Shown: positions 50,811-62,067, counted from the first letter of the stretch. The stretch is 64,000 bases of DNA from Campylobacter pinnipediorum subsp. pinnipediorum (GCF_002021925.1 NZ_CP012546.1:248001-312000), one strand, 5' to 3'. Notes: generated by a model not told the origin, from the sequence alone. Numbers and translations: made by a program.

Positions 50811-51020
50811 TCAAAGCCCCTTTTTGCTAATATTTTGCTCTAATATAGCACTGTTTAGGTCATCATCAAGTGCTAGATTAGAATATTTTTCATAATTCCT
50901 TCTTCCTGTTCTTTCTGACTTGTAAAGATGGTAAAAATAACCATACAAAACAAGCACAAGAGAAAGAGTAAAGAAAAAAAAGCCGTAAGCTTGAAGCTCT
51001 CTTATAGTTTGCATATCCAT
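50811..51020 (-). CDS. ccoQ: cbb3 oxidase small subunit CcoQ
   Basis: 69 residues with one membrane segment (GFFFFTLSLVLVLYGYFYHLY) and a basic tail YKSERTGRRNYEKY. Stabilises the oxidase. Lies between ccoO and ccoP with one base to the next gene. Confidence 0.93.
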   Translation of the reverse strand: MDMQTIRELQAYGFFFFTLSLVLVLYGYFYHLYKSERTGRRNYEKYSNLALDDDLNSAILEQNISKKGL

Positions 51021-51029
51021 TATTATTCC

Positions 51030-51695
51030 TTATTTAAGGCTGTTTAGATAAGCTATAAGTGCTACTATCTCACGAATTTCGCCTTTTTCAAATGCATCTT
51101 TTATGCTTTGATCTTTCATCTGTGATACAATCTCAGAAGCTTCCATATTTACTTGTTTTTGTGTGTCTTCAAAACTTCCAAGTTTTGGCATATCAGGTTG
51201 ATCATAAGGCACATTGAAAACTTTTTTAACCGTAAAAGCTTCTGCATAAGCTGTTTCTATATCTGCATTTTTAACAAACATATGGTTGTATGAAGGCATT
51301 ATAGAGCCTGGAACTACAGATGTAGGATCTTTCATGTGATTTTCGTGCCAATCGCTAGTTCTATAGTTTCCTACACGCCATAAGTCAGGGCCTGTTCTTT
51401 TTGAACCCCAAAGATGAGGTCTATCATAAGCATATTCGCCACTCATAGAATACATGCCATATCTATTTGTCTCACTTTTAAATGGACGGATTAATTGTGT
51501 ATGACAAGCATTACAGCTTTCTTTTATATAAACCTGTCTTCCTGCTAATTGTAAAACACTATAAGGTTTTGTTGTCTCCAAAGGCCTTGCTCTGTTTGAA
51601 AAATCAGGCAAAATTTCAACTACGCCAGCATAGGCTATCAGTATAAAAACTGCCACAGCAAAGAAAAATGGATTTTTTTCTAACCAACTAAACAT
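51030..51695 (-). CDS. ccoO: cbb3 oxidase monoheme subunit
   Basis: 221 residues, N-terminal membrane anchor and one heme c site CNACH at 61-65. The later block HMKDPTSVVPGSIMPSYNHM contains the Met heme ligand. Overlaps the end of ccoN by eight bases. Confidence 0.96.
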   Translation of the reverse strand: MFSWLEKNPFFFAVAVFILIAYAGVVEILPDFSNRARPLETTKPYSVLQLAGRQVYIKESCNACHTQLIRPFKSETNRYGMYSMSGEYAYDRPHLWGSKRTGPDLWRVGNYRTSDWHENHMKDPTSVVPGSIMPSYNHMFVKNADIETAYAEAFTVKKVFNVPYDQPDMPKLGSFEDTQKQVNMEASEIVSQMKDQSIKDAFEKGEIREIVALIAYLNSLK

Positions 51696-53175
51696 GTGAA
51701 ACCTCCGAATTTAAACCACCCATAGGAGTTGTATTTTTTGGTTCAAAATTTATTTTTGGTGCCGATAGAGATTTACAGATATTAAATACAAATATAAAAA
51801 ATCCTAGTAAGTATAAAGCACCACCTATAGCTCTAATCCAATAGTATGGAACAAGAACAACAACTGTATCTATAAAAGAGTATAATAAGCTTCCGTATTG
51901 ATCGGTGGCTCTCCACATCATACCTTGCGTGATACCAGCTATCCACATTGATGAGAAGTATAGCACAATACCAGTTGTTTGAACCCAGAACTGAACTTCC
52001 ATCAAAGATTTTGAATACAGTTGGCGTTTAAACATACGAGGTGTCATATGATAAAGAGCTGCCATTATCATAAAGCCTATCCAGCCCAATGCGCCATCAT
52101 GAACGTGTCCAGGAATCCAGTCTGTAAAGTGAGCCAAGGCATTTACTGATTTTATGGAAAGTATAGGACCTTCTAGTGTTGAGAACATATAAAATGTAGA
52201 AGCCAATATCATAAATTTTATTAGAGGATTTTCGCGAAGTTGAACCCATTCGCCTTTCATTGTTAAGAGTATGTTTATAGCAGAACCCCAAGATGGAAGT
52301 ATTAATACTATAGAAAATATCGAGCCCATTGTTTGCATCCAGTCAGGCACTGTTGAGTATATCAAGTGATGACCACCAGCCCAAAGGTATATAAACATAA
52401 GACCCCAAAATGAAAATAATGATAATTTATATGAAAATATAGGTTGCCCACTCTCTTTTGGTAAGAAATAATAAATTTGTGCAATTATCGCAACAGTGAA
52501 GATAAATGCAACCGCATTGTGACCAAACCACCATTGAACTAATGCATCATTGGTTCCGGCATACATAGATACAGAGTGCACCCAAGAGCCATATCCAGAT
52601 ACTAATCTTGTTGGAATTTCCATATTGTTGAAAAGATAAAGCATAGCAACACCAAGAAATGTAGCTATAAAATACCATACAGATATATAAAGCGTCTTTT
52701 CTCTGCGAATTCCTATAAGCCCAAATATACTAACACCCCAAAGAACCCATACTACAACCACAAGCAAGTCAAGTGGCCACTCTAGCTCAGAATACTCTTT
52801 AGAAGTACTAATCCCCATAAATAGGCTAACAACGGCTAAAGCTATAAGTATGATATATAACCAAAAGTGCAATTTACCAACAGCCATCAAAAATGGCGAT
52901 TCGCTCATTGATACTTTTAAAACACGTTGTCCTATATAATACCAGGTAGAAAAGATACCAGAAAGCATAAAACCAAATATAATCCCGTTTGTATGCAATG
53001 GTCTTAAACGACCAAAGGTTGAGTACTCTCCTGCTATATAATTTAGGTCAGGATATGCCATCTGAAAAGCGATAATAACGCCAAGAAGCATACCAACCAC
53101 ACCAAAAACTAAGGTAGAAAACATAAACAGTTTAGCTACACTATAGTCGTAACTTAATGTCTGACTAGGTCGCAT
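51688..53175 (-). CDS. ccoN: cbb3 oxidase catalytic subunit
   Basis: High-affinity terminal oxidase subunit, about 495 residues with 12 membrane segments. I chose the ATG at 53175 (MRPSQTLSYDY) because AAGGAGG lies just upstream; an in-frame start 11 codons earlier lacks one. Heme/copper ligands include LHTNGIIFGF, WWFGHNAVAF, the histidine pair in GGHHL and GHVHDGALGW. Opens the operon ccoNOQP plus accessory genes, suited to microaerobic life. Confidence 0.96.
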   Translation of the reverse strand: MRPSQTLSYDYSVAKLFMFSTLVFGVVGMLLGVIIAFQMAYPDLNYIAGEYSTFGRLRPLHTNGIIFGFMLSGIFSTWYYIGQRVLKVSMSESPFLMAVGKLHFWLYIILIALAVVSLFMGISTSKEYSELEWPLDLLVVVVWVLWGVSIFGLIGIRREKTLYISVWYFIATFLGVAMLYLFNNMEIPTRLVSGYGSWVHSVSMYAGTNDALVQWWFGHNAVAFIFTVAIIAQIYYFLPKESGQPIFSYKLSLFSFWGLMFIYLWAGGHHLIYSTVPDWMQTMGSIFSIVLILPSWGSAINILLTMKGEWVQLRENPLIKFMILASTFYMFSTLEGPILSIKSVNALAHFTDWIPGHVHDGALGWIGFMIMAALYHMTPRMFKRQLYSKSLMEVQFWVQTTGIVLYFSSMWIAGITQGMMWRATDQYGSLLYSFIDTVVVLVPYYWIRAIGGALYLLGFFIFVFNICKSLSAPKINFEPKNTTPMGGLNSEVSHV

Positions 53176-53427
53176 CAAAACCCTCCTTGTTAATTTTACA
53201 TTAAACAATAATATAAGTTTTATTATTTTAAGATAAAAACTATATAAAAAAACTTAAAAAATATATTTTTATATTTATTTTAGTTAAAAATACACAAAAA
53301 GCATATTTATTTTTTAAATCAATCCAATAAAAAATATATTTATTATAAATGTTTTTAAATTGTCTTACTTTTAACACTTTTTTACTTTTATTTAGCTAAA
53401 ATAACCAAAAAATTTAAAAGGGTAAAT

Positions 53428-53979
53428 ATGCGTATCAAACTTCCGCACACACCATATATAGCACGAAAAATAGCCATAGATTTATTAAACTCAAAATTTG
53501 TAACACTAAATGCAGGCATAGAGCCTATAGCTGAAATAGCTCAAGACATACTAACACAAGATGTAAAAAAAGAAAAAGCACTTGAAGAAAAAGTAAACGA
53601 GCTTTTAGAGAGTAACGAAGATGAAATGGATCTAATGCAGATCGATAGAAAAAATATGTTTTGGCTTGTTAAGAAAAAACTAGCCTCTGAGTTTGATGTG
53701 ATTTTGTCTTTTGAAGATAGATATAGTAATGTAGCACATATTATCTTAGATGCTCTTTTGGATGATGTTTTGATAGAGTATAACGTATCAGAAAATAGAG
53801 TAAAAAATATCATCTATAACTCAATAGATGAATATCTAAAAATATATGAAAAGATAGAAGATGATGTTCTTGATAAGATAGAAAACTACAAAAGAAAGCT
53901 TATACCGGGAAGCGAAGAGTATGACTTAGTATTTGAAAAGCTATACCAAGATGAGCTTCAAAAAAGAGGTATGCTTTAA
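53428..53979 (+). CDS. DUF507-family protein
   Basis: 183 residues, highly charged and helical, cytosolic, no known catalytic motif. It starts MRIKLPHTPYIARKIAIDLL, the typical DUF507 opening, and consists of two related halves, which is normal for the family in epsilonproteobacteria. Function unknown. It is coupled to carA: its stop overlaps the carA start by one base, and it is often its neighbour in Campylobacter. Confidence 0.85.
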   Translation: MRIKLPHTPYIARKIAIDLLNSKFVTLNAGIEPIAEIAQDILTQDVKKEKALEEKVNELLESNEDEMDLMQIDRKNMFWLVKKKLASEFDVILSFEDRYSNVAHIILDALLDDVLIEYNVSENRVKNIIYNSIDEYLKIYEKIEDDVLDKIENYKRKLIPGSEEYDLVFEKLYQDELQKRGML

Positions 53980-55097
53980 TGGATGCTTATATCTACATAG
54001 AAAATGGAGTTTTTTTAAAAGCAAAAGCATTTGGAGTAGGTGGCGAGTGTGCTGCCGAGCTTGTTTTTAATACATCTCTAACAGGCTATGAAGAAATACT
54101 TACAGATCCTAGTTATGCAGGTCAGTGTGTGGTATTTACTATGCCAGAGATAGGAATTGTAGGCATAAACGATGATGATATGCAAAGCCCAAAGATACAA
54201 GCCAATACCATCATTGTAAGAAGCTACAACGAATTTGACTCAAATTTTAGATCTAAAAAAACTCTTGGCGAATTTTTCAAAGAACAAGGAAAATTTGGTG
54301 TTTATGATATAGATACAAGATATCTTACAAAGATGTTAAGAGATGAGGGTGCCTTGATGGCATACATCTCAACTACTACAAGCGATAAAGAAGCCTTAAA
54401 ACAAAAGCTACAACAGGCAGGACATATACAAGATACAAACTATGTAAGCAAAGTAAGCTCAAAACAAAGCTACACCCACAACACGGCATCTTGGGATAAT
54501 ATATCTCAAAGTTACAAAAGTCTAAAAAGTGTTGGCAAAAAAGTAGCTGTGCTTGACTTTGGAGTAAAGAGTTCTATCTTGAATGAAATTTGCGAAGTAG
54601 GCATAGAGGTAGAGGTATATCCTCACGATACAAATGCCGATATTTTGATAGATAAATTTAAAAACAAGCAAATAAACGGTATATTTTTATCAAATGGGCC
54701 AGGCGAACCTAAAAAACTAACATCACAAATAGCCGAGATAAAAAAACTCATCCAAGCCAGAGTGCCTATCTTTGGCATCTGTCTAGGTCATCAGCTCTTA
54801 TCAAATGCCTTTGGATATCCTACTTACAAGCTAAAATTTGGACAACACGGAGCAAATCATCCGGTACAAAATTTACAAACAAAAGTCATAGAGATAACCA
54901 CCCAAAACCACAACTATAATGTCCCAGAAGAGATAGCCGAAGTAGCTGTCATTACCCATAGAAATTTGTTTGATAACACTATAGAAGGTGTAAAGTATAA
55001 AGACTATCCTATATTTTCAGTTCAGCACCACCCAGAAGCAAGTGGTGGGCCAAATGAAAGCAGGTATATCTTTAGGCAGTTTTTAGACATACTCTGA
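53979..55097 (+). CDS. carA: Carbamoyl-phosphate synthase small subunit
   Basis: Glutamine-hydrolysing subunit, 372 residues. The N-terminal domain has FNTSLTGYEEILTDPSYAGQ; the class I glutamine amidotransferase domain has the nucleophile in FGICLGHQLL and the His/Glu in FSVQHHPEA. Supplies ammonia for pyrimidine and arginine synthesis. carB is not nearby, as usual in Campylobacter. Confidence 0.97.
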   Translation: MDAYIYIENGVFLKAKAFGVGGECAAELVFNTSLTGYEEILTDPSYAGQCVVFTMPEIGIVGINDDDMQSPKIQANTIIVRSYNEFDSNFRSKKTLGEFFKEQGKFGVYDIDTRYLTKMLRDEGALMAYISTTTSDKEALKQKLQQAGHIQDTNYVSKVSSKQSYTHNTASWDNISQSYKSLKSVGKKVAVLDFGVKSSILNEICEVGIEVEVYPHDTNADILIDKFKNKQINGIFLSNGPGEPKKLTSQIAEIKKLIQARVPIFGICLGHQLLSNAFGYPTYKLKFGQHGANHPVQNLQTKVIEITTQNHNYNVPEEIAEVAVITHRNLFDNTIEGVKYKDYPIFSVQHHPEASGGPNESRYIFRQFLDIL

Positions 55098-55098
55098 T

Positions 55099-55761
55099 AT
55101 GCAAGAACTCAGCTTTGCGACTATAATAGCTGTTGGATTTTTGAGTAGTTTTAGCCACTGCATAGGTATGTGTGGCGGTTTTTTGAGTTTGCAGTCTATT
55201 GCCGTGCAAAAAAAAGATAGACTTTCATCATTTTTACTAAACTCATCATATCATATAGCTAGAATTGTCTCATACTCATTGCTTGGAGCTATCTTTGGAG
55301 CTTTTGGCGGTGTCTTTGCTATCTCTTCAAACTCTAGGGCTTTACTCTTTTTTATTGTAGGTATCTTACTCGTACTTCTAGCCACAGCACTTTGGATTCG
55401 TGGAGGATTTTTACACCTTATAGAAAACGACAAAATTTCAAGACTCGTAACTAAGAGTATATTGTCACTAAGCAAAAAAGGCTTTTTAGGCTTTGCTCTT
55501 GCTGGATTTTTAAACGGTCTTTTACCTTGTGGCTTGGTTTATTATTTCTTAACTATGTCTATCATAAGCGACTCAGCTCTGCAAGGTATGCTTATAATGT
55601 TTGTATTTGGAATAAGTACACTACCAAGTATGCTAGGTGCTGTTACACTTTTTGGCTTTATCTCCGTGAAATTTAAACAGACTATGTTTAAGGTATCACT
55701 TGCGATCATAATGATAAACGGAGTTTATCTAGCATTTTTAGGATATATGGCACATGGATGA
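55099..55761 (+). CDS. TauE/SafE (UreH-like) membrane protein
   Basis: 220 residues, about six membrane segments. The N-terminal FLSSFSHCIGMCGGFLSLQS with its His and two Cys and the later GFLNGLLPCGLVYYFL are the markers of the UreH_2 branch often found beside cbb3 or copper-handling genes. A metal or sulfite transport or cytochrome-assembly role is possible. It starts two bases after carA and overlaps the kinase gene by eight. Confidence 0.82.
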   Translation: MQELSFATIIAVGFLSSFSHCIGMCGGFLSLQSIAVQKKDRLSSFLLNSSYHIARIVSYSLLGAIFGAFGGVFAISSNSRALLFFIVGILLVLLATALWIRGGFLHLIENDKISRLVTKSILSLSKKGFLGFALAGFLNGLLPCGLVYYFLTMSIISDSALQGMLIMFVFGISTLPSMLGAVTLFGFISVKFKQTMFKVSLAIIMINGVYLAFLGYMAHG

Positions 55762-56971
55762 TATAAAAGATAAATTTGAACAGTATCAGTATGCTATAGA
55801 GGCAAGCAACATCGTATCAAAAACAGATATAAATGGCATCATCACATTTGTAAACGATGAGTTTTGCGAGATGAGTGGATACACCAAACAAGAGCTTATA
55901 GGTAAAAATCACAATACAGTAAGGCATCCGGATGTAAGTCAAGATGTGTTTAAAAACCTATGGGATACAATACTGTCAAAAAAAGTCTACAAAGGTATAA
56001 TCAAAAACCTCACAAAAGACAAAAGAACTATCTACCTACACACTACTATATCACCCATCCTAAATTCAAAAGGCGATATAGAGGAATTTGTAGCTATAAG
56101 GTATGATACTACTAAGCTCATAGAGCTAAATGAACAGCTTATATCACAAGAACAAGAGCTAAAAAAGCTAAATGAAAGCTTGGAAACGATAGTCCAAGAA
56201 AAGACCATGGAGTTAAGGGGCTTAAATGAAAATTTGCAAGATATCATAAAATCCGAAGTTGCTAAAAACGAAGAGCAAACAAAGATCATACTAACTCAGT
56301 CTCGCCTAGCATCTATGGGTGAGATGATAGCAAATATCGCTCATCAGTGGAGACAGCCTCTAAACGAGCTTAGTATTACACTTTTTAAAATGAGTAAGGA
56401 TAAAAATAAATTCAACGAATCCTATGAAAAATGCAAAAACATCATAAAAAATATGTCAAACACGATAGAGGACTTTAGAAATTTCTTCTCCACAAGCAAA
56501 GCACCAGAAGCATTTTTGATATCTGATGCCTTGCATGATTCTATTATGATGCTTCAAGGGACATTTGAAAAAAAGCATATAAATGTCTCTATAAACACCG
56601 ACTTTGATACTGAGGTCTTTGGCTATAAGTCTAAACTAACGCAAGTCATACTAAATATCCTAAACAATGCCAAAGATGCTTGCATAGAGCGAGATATAAA
56701 AAACAAGCAGATAAAGATAACCACATCACAAGAGCAAGATCTAGCTGTCATAAGTATATGTGATAATGCAGGTGGTATAAGTGATGAGATCATAGATAAG
56801 ATATTTGAGCCTTATTTTACTACAAAGCACTCATCTCAAGGAACAGGCATAGGGCTTTGTATGTCAAAGCTTATCATAGATAAACTAAAAGGTGTTATAA
56901 TTATCAAAAACAAAGACAATGGAGCTTGTTTTAGTATAAAAATACCAATAAAAGGAGAACTTAGTGAGTGA
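55754..56971 (+). CDS. Cytosolic PAS-domain sensor histidine kinase
   Basis: 405 residues without membrane segments. A PAS domain covers about 12-120 (ITFVNDEFCEMSGYTKQEL, HNTVRHPDVS), of the Aer-like type that can bind FAD or heme. A coiled coil follows (~120-180). The kinase core has the H box ANIAHQWRQPLNELS (His near 197), the N box NILNNAKDAC and the G boxes DNAGGI and GTGIGL. It is coupled with the response regulator downstream (eight-base overlap), so they form a pair; a redox or energy signal is inferred from the PAS type. Confidence 0.9.
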   Translation: MDDIKDKFEQYQYAIEASNIVSKTDINGIITFVNDEFCEMSGYTKQELIGKNHNTVRHPDVSQDVFKNLWDTILSKKVYKGIIKNLTKDKRTIYLHTTISPILNSKGDIEEFVAIRYDTTKLIELNEQLISQEQELKKLNESLETIVQEKTMELRGLNENLQDIIKSEVAKNEEQTKIILTQSRLASMGEMIANIAHQWRQPLNELSITLFKMSKDKNKFNESYEKCKNIIKNMSNTIEDFRNFFSTSKAPEAFLISDALHDSIMMLQGTFEKKHINVSINTDFDTEVFGYKSKLTQVILNILNNAKDACIERDIKNKQIKITTSQEQDLAVISICDNAGGISDEIIDKIFEPYFTTKHSSQGTGIGLCMSKLIIDKLKGVIIIKNKDNGACFSIKIPIKGELSE

Positions 56972-57641
56972 AATTTTACAAAATTTAACAATACTTTTCG
57001 TAGAAGATGAAAACGAGACAAGAAAACTCATGGAAGATGTCTTAAAATATGAATTCGCTAAAGTCATAGTAGCACAAAACGGCGATGAGGGTCTTAAAAA
57101 ATTTAAAAAATATACCTCAGATATAGTAGTCAGTGATATAGCTATGCCTATACTAGATGGGCTTGATATGTCAAAAGCTATCAAAGAAATATCACCATCT
57201 ACACCTATAGTGCTTCTTTCAGCATATAGCGAAAAAGAAAAACTCCTAAAAGCTATAGAGCTAGGTGTGGACAAATATATCTTAAAGCCTATAGATATGG
57301 ATGAGTTTTTGCTATCTCTAGCTCACATAGCAAGTTCTAAAATAAGCTCCACCTGTATAGTGGATATATCAAAAGAGTATAAATTTGATAAAACCAAACG
57401 AATACTTATAAAAAAAGACAAAGAGATAACTTTGACAAAAAAAGAGCTAGCCTTTGTATCATTACTGGTAAAAAGACTAGGTACTGTTGTGCTGCACGAA
57501 GAGATAAAAGATGTGGTATGGATAGGCGAGAGTGTGACAGAAGCTGCCATAAGGACTTTTGTCAAAAGGATACGCGACAAGACCGATGAACGCTTTATCA
57601 AAAATGCTCCAGGTCTAGGATATAAGATAGATATAGAATAA
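56964..57641 (+). CDS. OmpR-family response regulator
   Basis: 225 residues starting with GTG after AAGGAGA. Receiver domain with the acidic pair VEDEN, phosphoryl Asp in VVSDIAMP (about residue 53), Ser/Thr in VLLSAYS and the Lys in ILKPID. A winged-helix domain occupies the last ~95 residues (TKKELAFVSLLVKR, AIRTFVKRIRDK). Partner of the PAS kinase; the target genes are not evident. Confidence 0.92.
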   Translation: MSEILQNLTILFVEDENETRKLMEDVLKYEFAKVIVAQNGDEGLKKFKKYTSDIVVSDIAMPILDGLDMSKAIKEISPSTPIVLLSAYSEKEKLLKAIELGVDKYILKPIDMDEFLLSLAHIASSKISSTCIVDISKEYKFDKTKRILIKKDKEITLTKKELAFVSLLVKRLGTVVLHEEIKDVVWIGESVTEAAIRTFVKRIRDKTDERFIKNAPGLGYKIDIE

Positions 57642-57652
57642 CTACTTACATT

Positions 57653-57688
57653 ATCACTCCAAGATATACTTTAGCGGTTTGGAGTGAT
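57653..57688 (+). terminator. Hairpin after the two-component genes
   Basis: ATCACTCCAA and TTGGAGTGAT form a perfect 10-bp stem with a 16-base loop, just after the regulator. The T-rich part behind it is short. Confidence 0.6.
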
Positions 57689-60600
57689 ATTACTCTTTGA
57701 TTTACTAACAAATTATTTTAATAAAGCCAAAGAACTTAAATTTTATCAAGATATAAAAGCAGAATTAAGTAAGATAGTTGAAAATCAAAAAGAACTATCA
57801 GAAACAACAAATAATCTTAATAATGCTGCTGCAATAAAAGGTGCATTGAAAAAGATTTTAACAATGGTAAAAGAAAATCTTTTGGTTATTTCAGATACTG
57901 GTTTTACTTTTCCTAATTTTAAGGAAATTGATGGCAAACAAGTTAGTTTACAACTTATAAAAGAGGGAAGTGAATCTAAAATAAAAATTATGCTCTGTGA
58001 AGATGAACTAGATACTTTGAACTTAGATTTAAAAAAATGAAATTTGAACCTAGGCAAATTGAGAAAAATGACCCAACTCTTAAAGCATTAGTAACAAAAC
58101 AGACTTTAGATTTTAATGTTGATATAATAAATAAAAAAAACTGAAAATAACAAAAAATTAGCTTTAAAAGAGTATGTTGATGCTGTATTAATAAGTGATG
58201 CTGATAATATATTTAAAACAATATTTGTAGTGGCAAATGAGTCGAAAATTAAAGGTTTTAAAAAAGGAGATATAGAAGCAGATGATAATACAGCTAAGAT
58301 TGCCAATATAATAAACAAGCTAGTGCTGCAAAGAAATTAGGTAATAATGTAGATCTTGCAAATGTACCACCCCCTAATGAAATCACGCTATCATTAACAG
58401 CAAATGAAGAACCAATATTAACAATTATAGAAATAACAAAAGACAGAAAAAAGATAAAATAAAACTAAAAAGTGCAGATAATAATACATTGGTCTATACT
58501 CCAAATTCAGACAATAACCAAAAATCTATCATTGGCTTGTTTGCCGAAGATGCTAAATTGAATAATACTAATATTGACACCTTGGTAGCAAAAAAAGACA
58601 ATAATACAGATTTTAGTAAAATAAAAGAAACAACAACAAAAGAAAAAGATAAGGCTGAAAAACTAAAAGTATTAGATCAAGTATTAAAAATAATCTTACT
58701 GTTTTAGCAACACGCAATTTATATACTTATACTAACACTCGTAGCGCAACAAGACTTGAAGTTGTAGATACACCAGTAAAAAATATATTGGATGAAGCAA
58801 CAAAAATAAAAGATTTAATACCTACTACTTAGGGTCTTAAAATAGAATTTGAAAATGCAGACAGCACTAATGCTAAAAAAATAGCATTTGCATTAGTTAA
58901 AGATGTAGATGAGGTTAAATTAAAAGTTGCTTTCGATACTACTGTAGACAGATTTAGCTTATCAGAACCAGCAGGTTAAGATGGGCAAGTATCAACTAAC
59001 AAAATCTTGCATCATATCAAGTATAAACCAGCCAATTCAACTTCTACTATCTCTAAACTTAAAGATGATAGTCTAGGTACTGACTATAAAATATCAGAGA
59101 ATAAACTAAAAGGAAAAATAGAAGAAACATTTGCGCCAACAATAAAAAAGCAAATGCATATACTAAGAAGAGTAACCTTTTAAATGCTATAGAGGGTAGA
59201 ATAAAATCTATATTGATTTAACAACAAAGCTAACCTTGAAAGTGACAGATGATCGTACTTTGACAGCACAAGATACGAAAAATAATAATGCTGTAAAAGA
59301 AATTTTAAAAGCTGCAACAGAATTTGCCACAGTAAATGATAATAGTGTAATAGCAGGAGATAATACCATAACATTAAAATTTGTTGATGTTAATGGAAAA
59401 AGTGTTGATATAAAATTAACTCCTGGAAAAGATTATAATAATGCTTCAAAAATAGAAATAACTTCTGGAGACAAAACTAGCACTATAAAACTTGGCGGAT
59501 CTAAAGGTAGTGAAACTTTAACTTTTTAAGCAAATAATCATGTATTTTGGGCTAAATCTAGACTTAGTATGTTAGATTTAACTAACTTACAATCAGATAG
59601 TTTTAATACTAAAGTAAATAAAACTAAAGATAAAGCTAAGACTTTAAACAAGTATACTTTAGATAAATTAAAAGATTTTTATGATGTTTTCTATCTACAA
59701 GGAAAAATAAATGTTTTAGATACGCTTTTTGGTGAAAACAAAGCAAATGATTTAGAAGCATTAAAAAATGGAAATGTAGAAGGTTTAAGCGATGCCACTA
59801 AAACCGCATAAAAAATATACTAGAAAAAGCAAAAGCAGTTTGCGATAAATCTGATATAGCTTTTGCACTTAATCCCCGTAGAAGGAGTAACATTAAAATT
59901 AGTAAAAGGAGCTGACAATATATTTACTATAGAAGCCGAAAAATCTCTAACTGAAAAAGATACATTCAGCCTAAAAGATGGCAAACTTGTTTTTGTAACA
60001 ACAGACAAGGTAGATACTCCTGATTCTATATTGCATCTATTGGCAAAAAATAGCAGAAGCAACATTGGTGGCTATAAATGCAGGAGAAGTAGCAACTACA
60101 ATAGCAAAAGAAGTAGAAGCTAAATCTAAAGAAGTAAATGCATTGCAAGATGCTTTAGCAGAAACTAATGTTAACACAGCTAAAGCTAATAAAGAACTAA
60201 AAGAAAAACAAGAAGCATTAAAAAAAGCACAAGAAGCTTATGAATCAGCTACCGAAGCAGAAAAAGTTGCTAAACTAGAAGCGCTTAATAAAGCTAAAAA
60301 AGAAGTAGCAGAAGCTAAAAAAGAAGTAGGTGATGCTAATGCTGAGCGTGCTATGCATGCGGTTAGAAAGCTAGATAGTATAAGCAAAAATGTAGCAGAG
60401 TCTTTAGGTGATATATCAGCAGATAATAAAGTGTTAAGTAAACTATTTTCAGAAGGTGTTAAAAAAGAAGATATTGTTAAAGTAGTTAAAAACGTAACAA
60501 GCTCTGTAACAACATCAGTTGATTCAATGGCTAAAATATCTAATGTAGATATCATTAAGTTTAATACAGATCTTTCAACCGCTACAAGACTTGCAAGTCT

Positions 60601-61513
60601 AAGCAACCCATTCAATGCTGATTTAGCATTAGCAAGTGCTATTAAACATTTAAAAGATGATAGCTTTGCAAGTAGTGACGACAGTGCATTAATTAGCACA
60701 GTAAGAGAATACACAGATAGATTTAACTATGACAATAACCTATGGGGAAGTGTATTAGGTGGCAAGACAAGTGCTAAAAATGGTGTAAATCCAAAAATCT
60801 TTGGTGTAACTCTTGGTTATGATAAGAGATTTGATAATATGATAGTTGGTGCAACTACAACTTATACTCAAACAAAAGCAGATAGCAGTAATGTAAATCT
60901 AAAAGGTAAAAATTATCAGTTTGGTGTATATACAAGAGCATACTTTGATCAAAACGAAGTAGATGCAAAGATCAACTTCAACTTTGGTAAAAACAAACTA
61001 GAAAGAACTACTTCATTTGGTAAAACAGATGCTAAGTTTGATTCATTTGCTACATCTTTTGATATAAATTATGGTTATGTATACAACCTAGAAAACGACC
61101 TATTTGTTAAGCCACTTGCTGGATTTGAGTACTCTTACTTAAAAACAAAAGGCTTTACTGAAAACGGTGCTGTAGGTGCATTGTCATTTGGTTCAGTTAA
61201 ATCTAAAGTTGCTGCATTGAAAGCTGGTGTTGAGTTAAGAAAATATGTAGACAATAACAACTACTTCTATATAACTCCAGGTGTTGAAGGTGAAGTTTAT
61301 AAAGATTCTAGCGATATGAATTTAAAATTTGTTGGAACAAATAAAAACTTCAAACTTAACTCTGATGATAAGAAAAATGCTTATTTCACTGTAAAAACAG
61401 GTGCTAATTTCAACCTAACAGAGAGCCTAAGCACAAACATCAACTTCGGTACTAAACTTGGTAAGAACAAGTTCTACAACGGAACCGTAGGCGTAAGCTA
61501 TAAATTTGACTAA
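57684..61513 (+). pseudogene. Decayed large autotransporter adhesin with an intact C-terminal barrel
   Basis: About 3.8 kb of passenger coding sequence broken into many pieces by stops and frameshifts (open pieces at 57684-58040, 58489-58707, 59236-59529, 59569-59811). Several breaks look like CAA/CAG to TAA/TAG changes in otherwise clean frames, for example near 58831 and 58977. The passenger is Asp/Thr/Lys-rich and repetitive. The last part, 60065-61513, is still open for 482 residues: a coiled coil (about 15-95), a linker, then a complete autotransporter barrel from NNLWGSVLGG (about residue 223) to GVSYKF near the end. Unlike the S8 pair it has no protease motifs. The barrel piece has a start only by chance and no export signal. 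Confidence 0.85.
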
Positions 61514-61532
61514 GATTTATTAGTCTTATACA

Positions 61533-61567
61533 ATAACAGCAGGGTAACCCCTGCTGTTATATACTAT
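61533..61567 (+). terminator. Terminator after the decayed autotransporter
   Basis: AACAGCAGGG and CCCCTGCTGTT around GTAA, then an AT/T-rich run. Strong and intact, unlike the gene before it. Confidence 0.8.
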
Positions 61568-61666
61568 ATTTTTTTAAATCAACTAAAATACAAATCTCAA
61601 TACTAAAATAAATAAGCAATATTTTTTTATGATAAATATATCTATATATATGTAAAATTTTATCTA

Positions 61667-61912
61667 TCAAATACATATAAACATAAAGATAGCATATATA
61701 TACTTGAGATACTTATGCATTATCTTTTTAAACTTCTTTATTGTTTTTAATGCTGCTAGCTTTGTATGATTATATTTTTTGAATTTTGCACTTATGCTAA
61801 ATTCATATTTTATATCAATCATAAAAGATACAATACCTTTTGTCTTAAGTGTTTTGTGCTTATTTAAAATTTTATCTTTTGATTTTTTATCTTTATTATG
61901 TATAAAATTCAT
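61667..61912 (-). CDS. Hypothetical small basic protein
   Basis: 81 residues, very Lys-rich in the first two thirds and hydrophobic at the end (YAIFMFICI). I recognise no family. AAAAGGA lies eight bases before the ATG, which favours translation, but the composition is what AT-rich noncoding DNA would give. It stands alone between two terminators. Confidence 0.35.
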   Translation of the reverse strand: MNFIHNKDKKSKDKILNKHKTLKTKGIVSFMIDIKYEFSISAKFKKYNHTKLAALKTIKKFKKIMHKYLKYIYAIFMFICI

Positions 61913-62067
61913 ATATTATCCTTTTAGAGATTTTAATCTTTAAGCTAAATATATGTTTTGTGTTTGATTTTTTTATATTTTTTTGAGATTTTTATAATTT
62001 ATGTATAAAAAATTAAATATTTTGTTTTTTCTTGATGTTGGATTGAAAGTCGTTTGTATAAAAAATC

